DNA from: Fibrobacterota bacterium
Lineage (GTDB): Bacteria > Fibrobacterota > Chitinivibrionia > Chitinivibrionales > Chitinispirillaceae
Assembly: GCA_023412475.1 (NCBI GenBank)
Contig: JAEYNR010000028.1
Coordinates: 1-30,970 of the forward strand
Reading direction: 5' to 3'
Length of the DNA stretch: 30,970 nt
A model generated the notes under the pieces. It made no database searches, was not told the origin of the DNA, and saw nothing but the letters and a program-made list of their open reading frames with translations. The position numbers and the translations under genes were made by a program. Positions 6,191-14,321 of this stretch are shown piece by piece. Each line of letters starts with the position of its first letter. Position 1 is the first letter of the stretch.

Positions 6191-6553
6191 TGCAGCGGCA
6201 AAAAGATCTGGTGCGCGGGTAATAATGTCAAATGTCCCTTCTCCACCAAGTGAATAGCCGGTTACATATACCCGGTCCGGGTCTATCTGAATTGAATCAC
6301 TGTGCAATAATGTGTCTATAAGAGACAGCACCTGCGCTGTTGACCTTGTAGGTTCATCAGGTGTATAGACACCAGGATATTGCGGAAAAGATGACCAGGG
6401 AGAGCTTTCGGTACATTGTGGTACCAGTATATAGCATGGATTATTGGCACTACTTGGTTGAATCAATAAATTTAGGACTAAGGGTGAATAATTTTTCATC
6501 AGAAAAGAAAAATTCAACATTTTATTACAAGGCATGCTATATTTTAGATACAA
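6185..6553 (-). pseudogene. Secreted alpha/beta-hydrolase esterase, N-terminal fragment
   Basis: The minus frame contains CYILVPQC, DRVYVTGYSLGGEGTFD and DLFAAAIPI, typical of the feruloyl-esterase / PHB-depolymerase-like family; the Ser nucleophile lies in GYSLGG. The protein is cut right after AAAIPI, and the residues read beyond that are only the antisense of the PP-loop stub. The Asp and His of the triad and the C-terminal half are missing. The N-terminus is also odd: SPLVLNL is followed at once by IQPSSANNP, lacking the usual HG.GERG oxyanion segment, so there is probably an internal deletion as well. Confidence 0.7.
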
Positions 6554-6613
6554 TCATGCTACAGTGATAAAACCCCCTCATGGTAATAACTGGTAGACAA
6601 CAAAGGAGCCATT

Positions 6614-7738
6614 ATGATTACTTTTCCAAAAAATTACCGGATTGTGTCAGTGAGCCTTATGGCAATTACTATAATCCTCTGTAATTCATTCATATCCCAT
6701 GGAAAAACCGCTGTTCCAGTCTTTCTGCTTTCGGGTCAATCGAATATGGCGGGTTACTTTGGATCGGTTAATGATCTTTCTGCAGACCAGAAGAAAAATG
6801 TTGACAATGTTAAAATATATATGGATGGTGATGGTGATGGTGGAAAAAAGAATCAGTGGCTGACACTCGGACCCGGCTTTGGAGCCTTCGCATCATTTCT
6901 CGGCCCGGAACTTGGTATGGGAAGGACCCTGTCAGATTCAATGCCGGAGACCAAGATTGCTTTTATTAAACATTCGGTCGGAGGAACATACCTTGCAAAA
7001 GCAGATCATTGGTTACCGCCAAGCTCAAATAATGGTAATGGTGGGGGACTCTACAAAGCAATGATGAGTACAATAGATAAGGCAATGAAAGCATTCAATA
7101 GTGCATTCGACACAAGCCAATACACCCCACGATGGGCCGGTTTTGTCTGGTTTCAGGGTGAATTTGACGCTTACGAAACGGGTTACGCAAACGCCTACGA
7201 AACTAATCTCACCAATCTTATTAAAGATATTCGATCTGCACTTGAGGTAGATGATCTCCCGGTTATTATACCGATGATCGATGTGCAAAATCAATGGACC
7301 CATAATGGAATTGTGCGGGCTGCAGACATCGCTGTAAGCCAGAAACTGGACAACGTTGATACCTTGGATACTAAAGGATTTCCTACCGATGGGACACACT
7401 ACCGGGCTGCCGGGTACATCACAATCGGTCAGTTGTGTGCACAGCGCTGGCTCGCAATGGATTACATCTATGAAGATATAGTACATGTCCTTAATCCTTA
7501 TAATCAAAAGGTCAACAGAGTGGATTATCAGACAATATCAAAATACAGAGTAAACGCATTCGACCTTTCAGGACGTATGATCAGTTTTTCCGGAAGCAAA
7601 AACATCCAGAACATTTTAACACAAACACGTGTTCCTTCAGGTGTTGTAATTCTCAATTTCAAGCAAGCCGGAGATCTCAACGACCATAATTCTAATAAAA
7701 TGAAGAGCCAGAGGGTTGTAAACCTGAAAAATCATTGA
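6614..7738 (+). CDS. Secreted carbohydrate acetylesterase, CE6 / sialate O-acetylesterase-like (SGNH)
   Basis: 374 residues, preceded by AAAGGAG and an ATG. A signal peptide spans about residues 1-30. The catalytic domain (33-290) has LLSGQSNMAG with nucleophile S43, GGTYLAK, the family block WAGFVWFQGEFDA (174-186), and FPTDGTHY with D259 and H262 completing the triad. This is the pattern of CE6 acetylxylan esterases, which remove acetyl groups from xylan and other polysaccharides. Residues about 300-374 resemble the beta-rich C-terminal tail (V.AFDLSGRMI) shared by other secreted enzymes in the window. The gene looks complete and ends in a strong terminator. Substrate is inferred from neighbours (xylanases and arabinofuranosidase). 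Confidence 0.85.
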   Translation: MITFPKNYRIVSVSLMAITIILCNSFISHGKTAVPVFLLSGQSNMAGYFGSVNDLSADQKKNVDNVKIYMDGDGDGGKKNQWLTLGPGFGAFASFLGPELGMGRTLSDSMPETKIAFIKHSVGGTYLAKADHWLPPSSNNGNGGGLYKAMMSTIDKAMKAFNSAFDTSQYTPRWAGFVWFQGEFDAYETGYANAYETNLTNLIKDIRSALEVDDLPVIIPMIDVQNQWTHNGIVRAADIAVSQKLDNVDTLDTKGFPTDGTHYRAAGYITIGQLCAQRWLAMDYIYEDIVHVLNPYNQKVNRVDYQTISKYRVNAFDLSGRMISFSGSKNIQNILTQTRVPSGVVILNFKQAGDLNDHNSNKMKSQRVVNLKNH

Positions 7739-7768
7739 TATTTTATACTGAAAGTTATTCTTTAAGGG

Positions 7769-7806
7769 AGGAAGCAATTGTATAGACAAATTGCTTCCTT
7801 TTCTGT
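7769..7806 (+). terminator. Rho-independent terminator of the CE6-type gene
   Basis: AGGAAGCAATT (7769-7779) pairs perfectly with AATTGCTTCCT (7789-7799) around a 9-base loop, followed by TTTTCTGTTTT. Confidence 0.85.
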
Positions 7807-7830
7807 TTTATCGAGGGTGATAGGTAATTA

Positions 7831-9007
7831 TTGTGTAAGCTGACTTTTGTTTGTCTGTTTACTTTGCGTCTTATTTCCGGGCAGGGCTCTTGTCTCCCAT
7901 CTTTAAATCCGCCATATCTCTGTTGAATCTCCATATAAGTTGTCTATTAATGTCGGGAACGCTGATAATAAACAAATTATGTATGAATGGGATATTGGGG
8001 AAACAGGAAACTTTGTAAAAACAGTATCTCCAGAAACTACTCTGACTCTTAATGGTAGCATCATAAAACAGGTTACCTGTGTCAGCCGTACCACAATTGA
8101 CAATAAAGTATCATTATTGGATACGGTCACTCTTATATTATCTCCTGGTTGGACAAAATCGAGTGAACAGAAATTTTTGCAACAGAAGATTGAAGAAATT
8201 GTTTTAAAAGACAGCATTCTTTATCTTTTTACGATAAACTCGGATGAGGAAGATGTAAGTGACAATTCATCAGTACAGCTTTGGCAAAGTACAGATGCTA
8301 GTACATGGAAAAATATCGGTTCACCTGCAATTCCAAGAGAACACAGCAGACCAATTGTTCATAAAAACATGTTCTGCACAGCCGATGTAAATGGATATCT
8401 CATGACCAGTACTGATGGTTTAGTGTGGGAAAAGAGCATAAACCCTATATGCAGTACATTCGTTGGTAGTGGGTCAGCTTATTCACCTGCAGGCGATACC
8501 AAGTACGCTCCTCAACTATTTTCGATCGATACCAGACTATTTGTCAGACCTAACAGCCGTACAGTACAAGGTGATTCGATTTTCTACTCTGAAAATCTTA
8601 CCCACTGGAATTATGCTGAGTTGAGTTATTCACTGAATATCGCTGACTGTGTCTATTCTAACAATATGACAGTATTTTTGGGATATAGCTGGGATGCTAT
8701 TGAGTGGAGGCTTGGAATATTAACTGGTAACAATATAGAAAATCTATCTGAGCCATATCGGACAACTGGTGATTCGTACCCATACTCACATTCTTTTTCC
8801 GAATATCACTGCTTTATAAGGGGAGATTACATCTTAGTATTTATTAATAGCCATCCTTTGTATATCTGGGATACAAAACTCAATAAATGGGAGATAATAC
8901 CCTTACCAGAGGAGATATCCGGCTATCATTCCTATGTATTTACATCATTTAAAAATAATTATTATAAAGTCGGAACTGATGGAACATTCAGGATGAATAT
9001 TGACTAA
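7831..9007 (+). pseudogene. Secreted Ig/PKD-plus-beta-propeller protein, probably frameshifted near its start
   Basis: The long open frame (7907-9007) has no good start: its TTG at 7940 has no ribosome binding site, and the frame already reads like the edge of an Ig/PKD domain (ISVESPYKLSINVGNADNK, YEWDIGETGNF). A signal-peptide-like sequence (KLTFVCLFTLRLISGQGSC) lies in the neighbouring frame from TTG 7831, with AGG before it. A single-base shift at about 7913-7925 would fuse the two. The remainder contains BNR/kelch-like repeats (WQSTDASTWKNIG, MTSTDGLVWEKS, YSENLTHWNYAE) that suggest a five- to seven-bladed propeller. Enzyme activity cannot be assigned; a carbohydrate-active or adhesin role would fit its neighbours. 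If the shift is an assembly error the gene is intact. Confidence 0.5.
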
Positions 9008-9033
9008 CAATACATATTTACCAGATGTTTTGG

Positions 9034-9059
9034 GCACTACCTGCCAGGTCAGGTAGTGC
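9034..9059. terminator. Hairpin between convergent genes
   Basis: GCACTACCTG (9034-9043) pairs perfectly with CAGGTAGTGC (9050-9059) around CCAGGT, 27 bases after the stop of the propeller gene. The T-run is weak on both strands. It lies between convergent genes and could serve both. Confidence 0.6.
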
Positions 9060-9129
9060 TTACTCGCTTCCCCACACAACAATCGCCTCAGCCGTCCATA
9101 TCATTTTAAAAATATAGATTTCGAAATGA

Positions 9130-9453
9130 TCAGGCGAAAATATCCAGAAGCGCGCCTATCATCCTGTCCTGAACTTTTATAACTGCACAATTAGCTTTCA
9201 AATTATTCAGACTCTCTTTCTGCTCGATGGCTTCAGTGGCAAAATCGGTAGTTGAAAGATTATCCGCACTGTTTGGCTGGCGGCTGATATGTGAGACCCG
9301 GGTTCCTGCGGGTTTCATATCGCTTTGATGTGCAGTATACTGACCAAACCCATCAGTGTTAATATTGGCAATATCATGGGCAGAAACAGATTGTCTTGTT
9401 ATAGCTGCCTGAATTCCGGAAACTGAAGATGATGAAGAGATGTTCATAGCCAC
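9130..9453 (-). CDS. Small flagellar basal-body rod-like protein
   Basis: 107 residues. The N-terminal SSVSGIQAAITRQSVSAHDIANINTDGF region is the rod-protein signature shared by FlgB/C/F/G (helix with ANxxTxGF). The C-terminal end (KANCAVIKVQDRMIGALLDI) matches the Flg_bbr_C helix seen at the end of the same proteins. The middle that would form the variable domain is short, so it resembles a minimal FlgC-like paralogue. The start is GTG 9453 or ATG 9447, with GAAAGAAG upstream. No other flagellar gene is nearby; standalone proteins of this type occur in several flagellated phyla. Export through the flagellar apparatus is inference. Confidence 0.75.
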   Translation of the reverse strand: MAMNISSSSSVSGIQAAITRQSVSAHDIANINTDGFGQYTAHQSDMKPAGTRVSHISRQPNSADNLSTTDFATEAIEQKESLNNLKANCAVIKVQDRMIGALLDIFA

Positions 9454-9802
9454 ACTTCTTTCGTTACTGGTACAAATTAATTATACCCGCGAATTTTGCG
9501 AATTACAATAACCGGCTTTTTTCAGGTAGTTTGATTATTATAAGTTGATAAAAATTAATGGAATAGGGGGGACTTTGGTTGCTTTCTGCCCTTTTTCAGG
9601 GGAGGCAAGTCAAGGCTTCTCTGTCGGGGGATGATCGGTATCTGTCATCGCTGAGGTCGTAGCTGGATTACAGTTATTAATTGCTTGTCTGGTGTCATAC
9701 CCTGCGATCATTGGTTCATTTTTATATTTTTCTTCAATCCCTTTCTACATCATCTTGAACAGGAGCCTTATTCAAAATGATTTGCTTGTAAAAGGAACTG
9801 AA
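9454..9802. other. Intergenic stretch before the RsgA remnant
   Basis: No gene seen. The AT-rich first half could hold the promoter of the flagellar-type gene on the minus strand; the 9570-9660 part is more GC-rich and unassigned. A plus-strand frame beginning at 9692 merely extends the RsgA fragment upstream and is not supported by a ribosome binding site. Confidence 0.4.
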
Positions 9803-10476
9803 ATGAAAATCGAAGACCTTGGATATAATGATTTATTTGAAATGTTCAGAATCGAAAATAATCTGACCACTTTTGAAGTCGGGCGAATAATATCTGAGCT
9901 AAAGAGAGATACATTGTAATGACAGAAAATGGAGAAACAGAGGCTGAAATTACAGGAAATCTGAGGTTCTCAGCAAAAAGCCGTGAAGAATTTCCGGCTG
10001 TGGGTGACTGGGTTTCTCTGATAAATTACGGTTCAGATTTTTCCATAATTCATAATATATTGCCAAGGTTCTCAATCATATCAAGACAGGCTGTTGGGCA
10101 GTTTGGTGAGATACAGATAATCGCAACTAACATTGATTATGCTTTTTTAATTCAGGCAGTTGACAGGGATTTTAATATAAACAGGCTGGAAAGATATCTG
10201 ACAATCTGCAATTCATCAAAAGTAAGTCCTGTAATCCTGTTAACTAAAACAGATTTGGTCAGTGAACAGAAAATGACCCTGATAGTTGATAGCATCAATC
10301 GGCGTGTCGCAAATGTAGCAGTTATTGCAATCAGTAATGAAACGAAATTCGGATACGATGCTCTTAAAAAACTGATTGAAAAGGGAAAAACATACTGTAT
10401 GCTTGGTTCTTCGGGTGTAGGAAAATCAACATTGTTGAATAATCTATCCGGAAAACAGGTGTCATTGCCAATTTGA
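9803..10476 (+). pseudogene. rsgA: Ribosome small-subunit GTPase RsgA (YjeQ), frameshifted and truncated
   Basis: ATG 9803 has AAAGGA upstream and starts MKIEDLGYNDLFEMF, typical of RsgA. The frame closes at TAA 9916; shifting at about 9905 continues it as ERYIVMTENGETEAEITGN, then SREEFPAVGDWV (OB fold), ATNIDYAFLIQAVDRDFN, ILLTKTDL (NKxD-type motif of the circularly permuted GTPase) and GSSGVGKSTLLNNLSG (P-loop). The sequence ends seven residues later at TGA 10474, so the switch regions and C-terminal zinc domain, roughly the last 150 residues, are absent. The gene is dead in this form; an intact copy elsewhere would be expected. The downstream border lies against the 3' end of a minus-strand gene. 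Confidence 0.85.
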
Positions 10477-10485
10477 TACAAAACT

Positions 10486-11973
10486 CTACTGAATAAAAAT
10501 TTTCTGGCTTACATTATAATTATTATCAAAACTCGAAAAATGACCAATATATGTTCCAGATGGCAAACTGGCTGGAAGTAATAATTCAGAATAGCTTTCA
10601 TTTGCACTCTGGTGAGGTACCGTCAGAATTTTACGCCCGCCTAAATCTACAAGTGTAAGAACCGGTCTGTTTATTGATTGTCCATAACTCCATGCAAGAA
10701 GCTCTCTTTCTCCATTGACATTCATGAAATATAACGAAAAATTACTTGAAGCGTCAGGACGGTATCCTGCAAGGAAACAATTTTCATCAAATGGGTATGG
10801 TGTCTGAAACAAAAAGTTAACACCGCCATTATCTTTGCGCACGATGTTTGGTTTTCTTTCTGGAGCAATGAGAGTAATGCCTTCTCCTTCCTGTCTTCCA
10901 AGGTTCGGGTCTATTATTCCGATTTCTCCAGAATAGGTTGTATGGTGTCCGGAAAATATTGCCATTACTTTGGCCGTTCCTGGAATGTTACGTGCCTGAA
11001 TTATGCTTGTTGGCCACCAGGACTGGTTTCCATAAAATTCATTCTGATTTGTTCCATCTGGATTCATAGTGAAAAGTCCCATGGAATAAACCTGTGAACG
11101 ATCGTTGTATTCCCATCGGGTGTAAAGAATTTTACCATCATCCATTATCGTAGGATAGAAAGTTTGAACCTGATCATAACCAATTCTCCTCAGGTACTTC
11201 CCGTCGGAGTTGCAGATAAAAAGATTACTGCTTATGTTTGTAAAACAGTCTACAAGACCAAAATTTCTGGATGACTGAAAAAGAATATCACCGTTTGGAA
11301 GATAGCAGGCATCAAAGTCTGAGATTCTCAGGTTTGGCGGATTGGAAGTAATTTGCCTGACATTTTGAGGGTGTGCTGCATCTAATTCATAGAGATGAAA
11401 TCCGTTATTGTCTTTTGTTTCTGCGAAAAGAATTCTGTTTCCATCATAGGATACATCCGGATCTTTGATAACTCCTACAGTTGATTCACGAATTTTCTTG
11501 AACTGAGAATAATAATTATCCATTGTTAAAAGACAGAGTGATGCTCCTGACTTATAATTAGAACATTTGTTATTTCCTATACCCTCTTGAAATCCCTGAA
11601 AAAGGCCACCCATTGTGTAATGGCTGGTAAAAACAATTCGTTTAATTTTGTCCAAATAAGGTTTCATGCGGGAAACACGTCGGAAATGGCATGCTCTGAG
11701 ATAGAGATCTTTCCAGGCTTTGTCAGATGTTGGGAGATTTGAAATACTCCGCAATTCAGAATTGATTGTCTGTGCGTTATCTGCTGAAAGTGTGGATGCA
11801 ATAGAAGTGATTACTGCCTTGTAACCAAGAGCAGATGTACGATCAACAGATTCCCAATCTGATATAATCTGAGTCGGGATCGTTATACCATCCAAACTTT
11901 CTGAAATATGGTTTTCAGGTTGACCATTTGCATAAAAAATAAACAGAATGCAGATAATTAATGAGTATTTCAT
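10486..11973 (-). CDS. Secreted beta-propeller protein related to the hydrazine synthase alpha-subunit middle domain
   Basis: 495 residues from the preferred start (AAGGA nine bases upstream of ATG 11973; an ATG at 11982 is too close). A signal peptide covers about 1-17. The body matches the HZS_alpha-like propeller family common in Planctomycetes and relatives: HYTMGGLFQGF, GASLCLLTMDNYYSQF, DPDVSYDGNRILFAETKD, CYLPNGDILFQSSRN, FYPTIMDDGKILYTRWEYND, GIIDPNLGRQEGEGITLIAP. TolB-like repeats support a propeller. No CxxCH haem-binding motif is present, so it is not a hydrazine synthase subunit, and substrate or role is unknown. The C-terminal 60 residues look like the beta-rich tail of the secreted enzymes. 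Membership is by recognised blocks only. Confidence 0.65.
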   Translation of the reverse strand: MKYSLIICILFIFYANGQPENHISESLDGITIPTQIISDWESVDRTSALGYKAVITSIASTLSADNAQTINSELRSISNLPTSDKAWKDLYLRACHFRRVSRMKPYLDKIKRIVFTSHYTMGGLFQGFQEGIGNNKCSNYKSGASLCLLTMDNYYSQFKKIRESTVGVIKDPDVSYDGNRILFAETKDNNGFHLYELDAAHPQNVRQITSNPPNLRISDFDACYLPNGDILFQSSRNFGLVDCFTNISSNLFICNSDGKYLRRIGYDQVQTFYPTIMDDGKILYTRWEYNDRSQVYSMGLFTMNPDGTNQNEFYGNQSWWPTSIIQARNIPGTAKVMAIFSGHHTTYSGEIGIIDPNLGRQEGEGITLIAPERKPNIVRKDNGGVNFLFQTPYPFDENCFLAGYRPDASSNFSLYFMNVNGERELLAWSYGQSINRPVLTLVDLGGRKILTVPHQSANESYSELLLPASLPSGTYIGHFSSFDNNYNVSQKIFIQ

Positions 11974-11982
11974 GTTAAACAT

Positions 11983-12440
11983 TCCTTAATTTAAGCAATA
12001 AGTGAATGTGAAAAAACAGGTTGAAAAAAAATCAAGATAACAATTGGTATAATATATGAAATTTTATCAAATATATGCCTGGTTATTATCTTGAGTGATA
12101 TTAAAAAGTTGTAAACATTGTATCTGAATGTGGACGTTAACAGACCGTTTGATAATGGTTCTATTATAGTTTTTGTTAAAAACGGGCCATTTTAAGGGAT
12201 TTATTATTGAATAGCAATGTTGAACATGGTTTCAACACTTTTTTTAATAGTTATTCGTTCGAGATTTCATTTTTTGATTATATTACTCTAATAGGTAAGT
12301 GGAAAAATCACATCATTTAAATATAATCCTGAAAATTAAACATTAGTTTTTTATTACAATTAATATCTGGCAAAGTTCAGACAATTTTTAAAAACGCAAT
12401 TGATAGTAATGCGATTCTATACATAATGGGAGAGTGACAT
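11983..12440. other. AT-rich divergent intergenic region
   Basis: Lies between the divergently transcribed propeller gene (minus) and GH62 gene (plus), so it must hold promoters for both. I see no operator dyad or riboswitch that I would defend. The GH62 ribosome binding site is GGGAG at about 12429-12433. Confidence 0.5.
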
Positions 12441-14054
12441 ATGAATACTAAAAAAGGTGTCTGGAGAAACAGATCAGTAATAATTACTTTGGCTGCCCAT
12501 CTTGCGGCATTTAGTATTAACTCTTACGGATGGTCCGTTTCAGGTACTGTAAAGACCAAAACAGGAGTTGCATTATCTGGAGTCAATGTAACTGTAAAAG
12601 ATTCCGCCAATTATTCAATTACTACCGATGCCAATGGGAATTTCTCTCTGGAATCACCAACATCTTCAAAGAAAATAATCCAAGAAAATAGATCCGGTTC
12701 CTATTCTGCAAAATTGGTAAAGGGAGAACTGCTGGTCAGCTCACCTTGGGATGGCGCGCTGAAACTATCCTTATTTGATTGCAGCGGACGCACTTTGTGG
12801 GCTGCTAACGTTGTTTCAACCAAAGGAATCGCAAAAGCTGCATTTCCTTCCAAATTAAGCAGAGGAATTGTCTTCCTGCAAATCAGTCACTCTGACAACG
12901 TACAATACTATTCTATGGGCTGGGGTCCTGATGGTTTATACATGAAACCATCACTGGGTATTAGCAGCGCTGCAAAAACTAAGATCGCACAAGCAACAAC
13001 CTTCCCTACACTTCAGTTCAAAAAAACAGACTACCGTGATACAACCTTCTTAATGACTTCTAATGATATGACCAACGTAGAAGTTGTCATGACACAAAAC
13101 GAAAAAACCTGTCCTTTGCCAACCTCAATAAAATGGCAATCATCAGGTATCCTGGTAGACATCAAACCAGATAACTCACACAAAATTGTTTCAGTCAAAG
13201 ACCCTACAATCCAGAAATACAAAGATAAATATCTGATATACTGCACTGTTTATAACACCTCAGCCAATACATGGAACATGCAGTTTATACAGTTCAATGA
13301 TTTCTCTGAAGCTAATTCTGCCACACCATTCTTTATGGACCAGGTGCAAGGATTTAGCGGATACAAATGCGCTCCGGAACTTTTTTACTTCGAACCGCAA
13401 AAACTATGGTATCTAATCTGGCAGCAGCAGGACCCGGGTTACTCTACAACTACGACCCCGGACGACCCCAGATCATGGTCAGCTCCCAAGAGATTCTATG
13501 CCAACGGCAGAATACCAAATGCCCCTCAACTTCCAATCGATTACTGGCCTGTTGCAGATGATAAAAACTTTTACCTGTTTTTTACAGGTGATGATGGCAA
13601 GGTCTACCGGGCCAAAACCACTCTTGAACAATTTCCCAATGGTTTCGGTACACCTGTGGTAGTAAAATCCTTAGCTACAAGCATAATATTTGAGGGAAGT
13701 TCCCATTACAAGGTTAAAGGAACTGAAAATACATACCTGCACCTTGTCGAAGGAATGGGATCTACTGGAAGGTACTTCAGCGCCTGGACCTCTGAAGGTA
13801 TCGAAGGTGAATGGAAGGATTATATGGTTGGTCAGAATAAGCCATTCGCCCGTACAAACAATGTATCGTATCCGCAAGGTACAACTGACTGGACTGATGA
13901 TGTTAGCCATGGAGAACTGGTTAGAGAAAATCCTGATCAAACACAGGAGCTGGATATGTGCAACCTGAAACTTTTATACCAGGGTAAAGCTCCAAATGCC
14001 GGAGGTGAGTATAATTTGCTCCCATACCGTCTGGGGCTCCTTACAGCACAATAA
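12441..14054 (+). CDS. GH62 alpha-L-arabinofuranosidase with N-terminal carboxypeptidase-regulatory-like domain
   Basis: 537 residues. A signal peptide ends about residue 30. Residues 31-72 form a CarboxypepD_reg-like beta domain (SVSGTVKTKTGVALSGVNVTV). Residues about 86-160 look like the beta-rich sorting-type domain usually found at the C-terminus (LFDCSGRTLWAA ... RGIVFLQIS), here internal. The GH62 domain (228-537) carries VKDPT (base D254), DYWPVADD (D367), IIFEGSSHYKV (acid E418), DVSHGELVRE and the closing LPYRLGLLT. GH62 enzymes release arabinose side chains from arabinoxylan and act outside the cell. The gene is complete, has GGGAG before the ATG, and ends in a hairpin. The domain order is the only oddity. 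Confidence 0.92.
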   Translation: MNTKKGVWRNRSVIITLAAHLAAFSINSYGWSVSGTVKTKTGVALSGVNVTVKDSANYSITTDANGNFSLESPTSSKKIIQENRSGSYSAKLVKGELLVSSPWDGALKLSLFDCSGRTLWAANVVSTKGIAKAAFPSKLSRGIVFLQISHSDNVQYYSMGWGPDGLYMKPSLGISSAAKTKIAQATTFPTLQFKKTDYRDTTFLMTSNDMTNVEVVMTQNEKTCPLPTSIKWQSSGILVDIKPDNSHKIVSVKDPTIQKYKDKYLIYCTVYNTSANTWNMQFIQFNDFSEANSATPFFMDQVQGFSGYKCAPELFYFEPQKLWYLIWQQQDPGYSTTTTPDDPRSWSAPKRFYANGRIPNAPQLPIDYWPVADDKNFYLFFTGDDGKVYRAKTTLEQFPNGFGTPVVVKSLATSIIFEGSSHYKVKGTENTYLHLVEGMGSTGRYFSAWTSEGIEGEWKDYMVGQNKPFARTNNVSYPQGTTDWTDDVSHGELVRENPDQTQELDMCNLKLLYQGKAPNAGGEYNLLPYRLGLLTAQ

Positions 14055-14081
14055 CTGCATTTGGCCATTCTCTTAGTTTAG

Positions 14082-14104
14082 GCTGCACACTTTATGTGTG
14101 CAGC
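14082..14104 (+). terminator. Hairpin after the GH62 gene
   Basis: GCTGCACAC (14082-14090) and GTGTGCAGC (14096-14104) form a perfect 9-bp stem with loop TTTAT, 27 bases after the stop. The T-run is poor, so it may slow or protect the transcript rather than terminate it fully. Confidence 0.6.
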
Positions 14105-14321
14105 ATCCTGTCGCACTCATAAGTTTACATCAAAAAACAATAACAAATGTAATTTGCCACTGAAAATACTGCTTGTATTATAAAGAGGCTCTCAAAGTTA
14201 GCCTTGTCAGATCTGATTGAGAATGATGTTGAGAGAATGTTTGATTATATTAATATAAACGACTAAACTTTAAGCAGTTTTTCTTTTATTATATCAAAAT
14301 ATTATTTTAACAGAGTAAAAT

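Noticed and set aside
6036..6257. Plus-strand frame starting inside the BtuF-like gene and containing SGGKDS
   Set aside because: The start shown is an artefact; the real gene began at ATG 6086 in another frame, so it is annotated as a frameshifted PP-loop stub.
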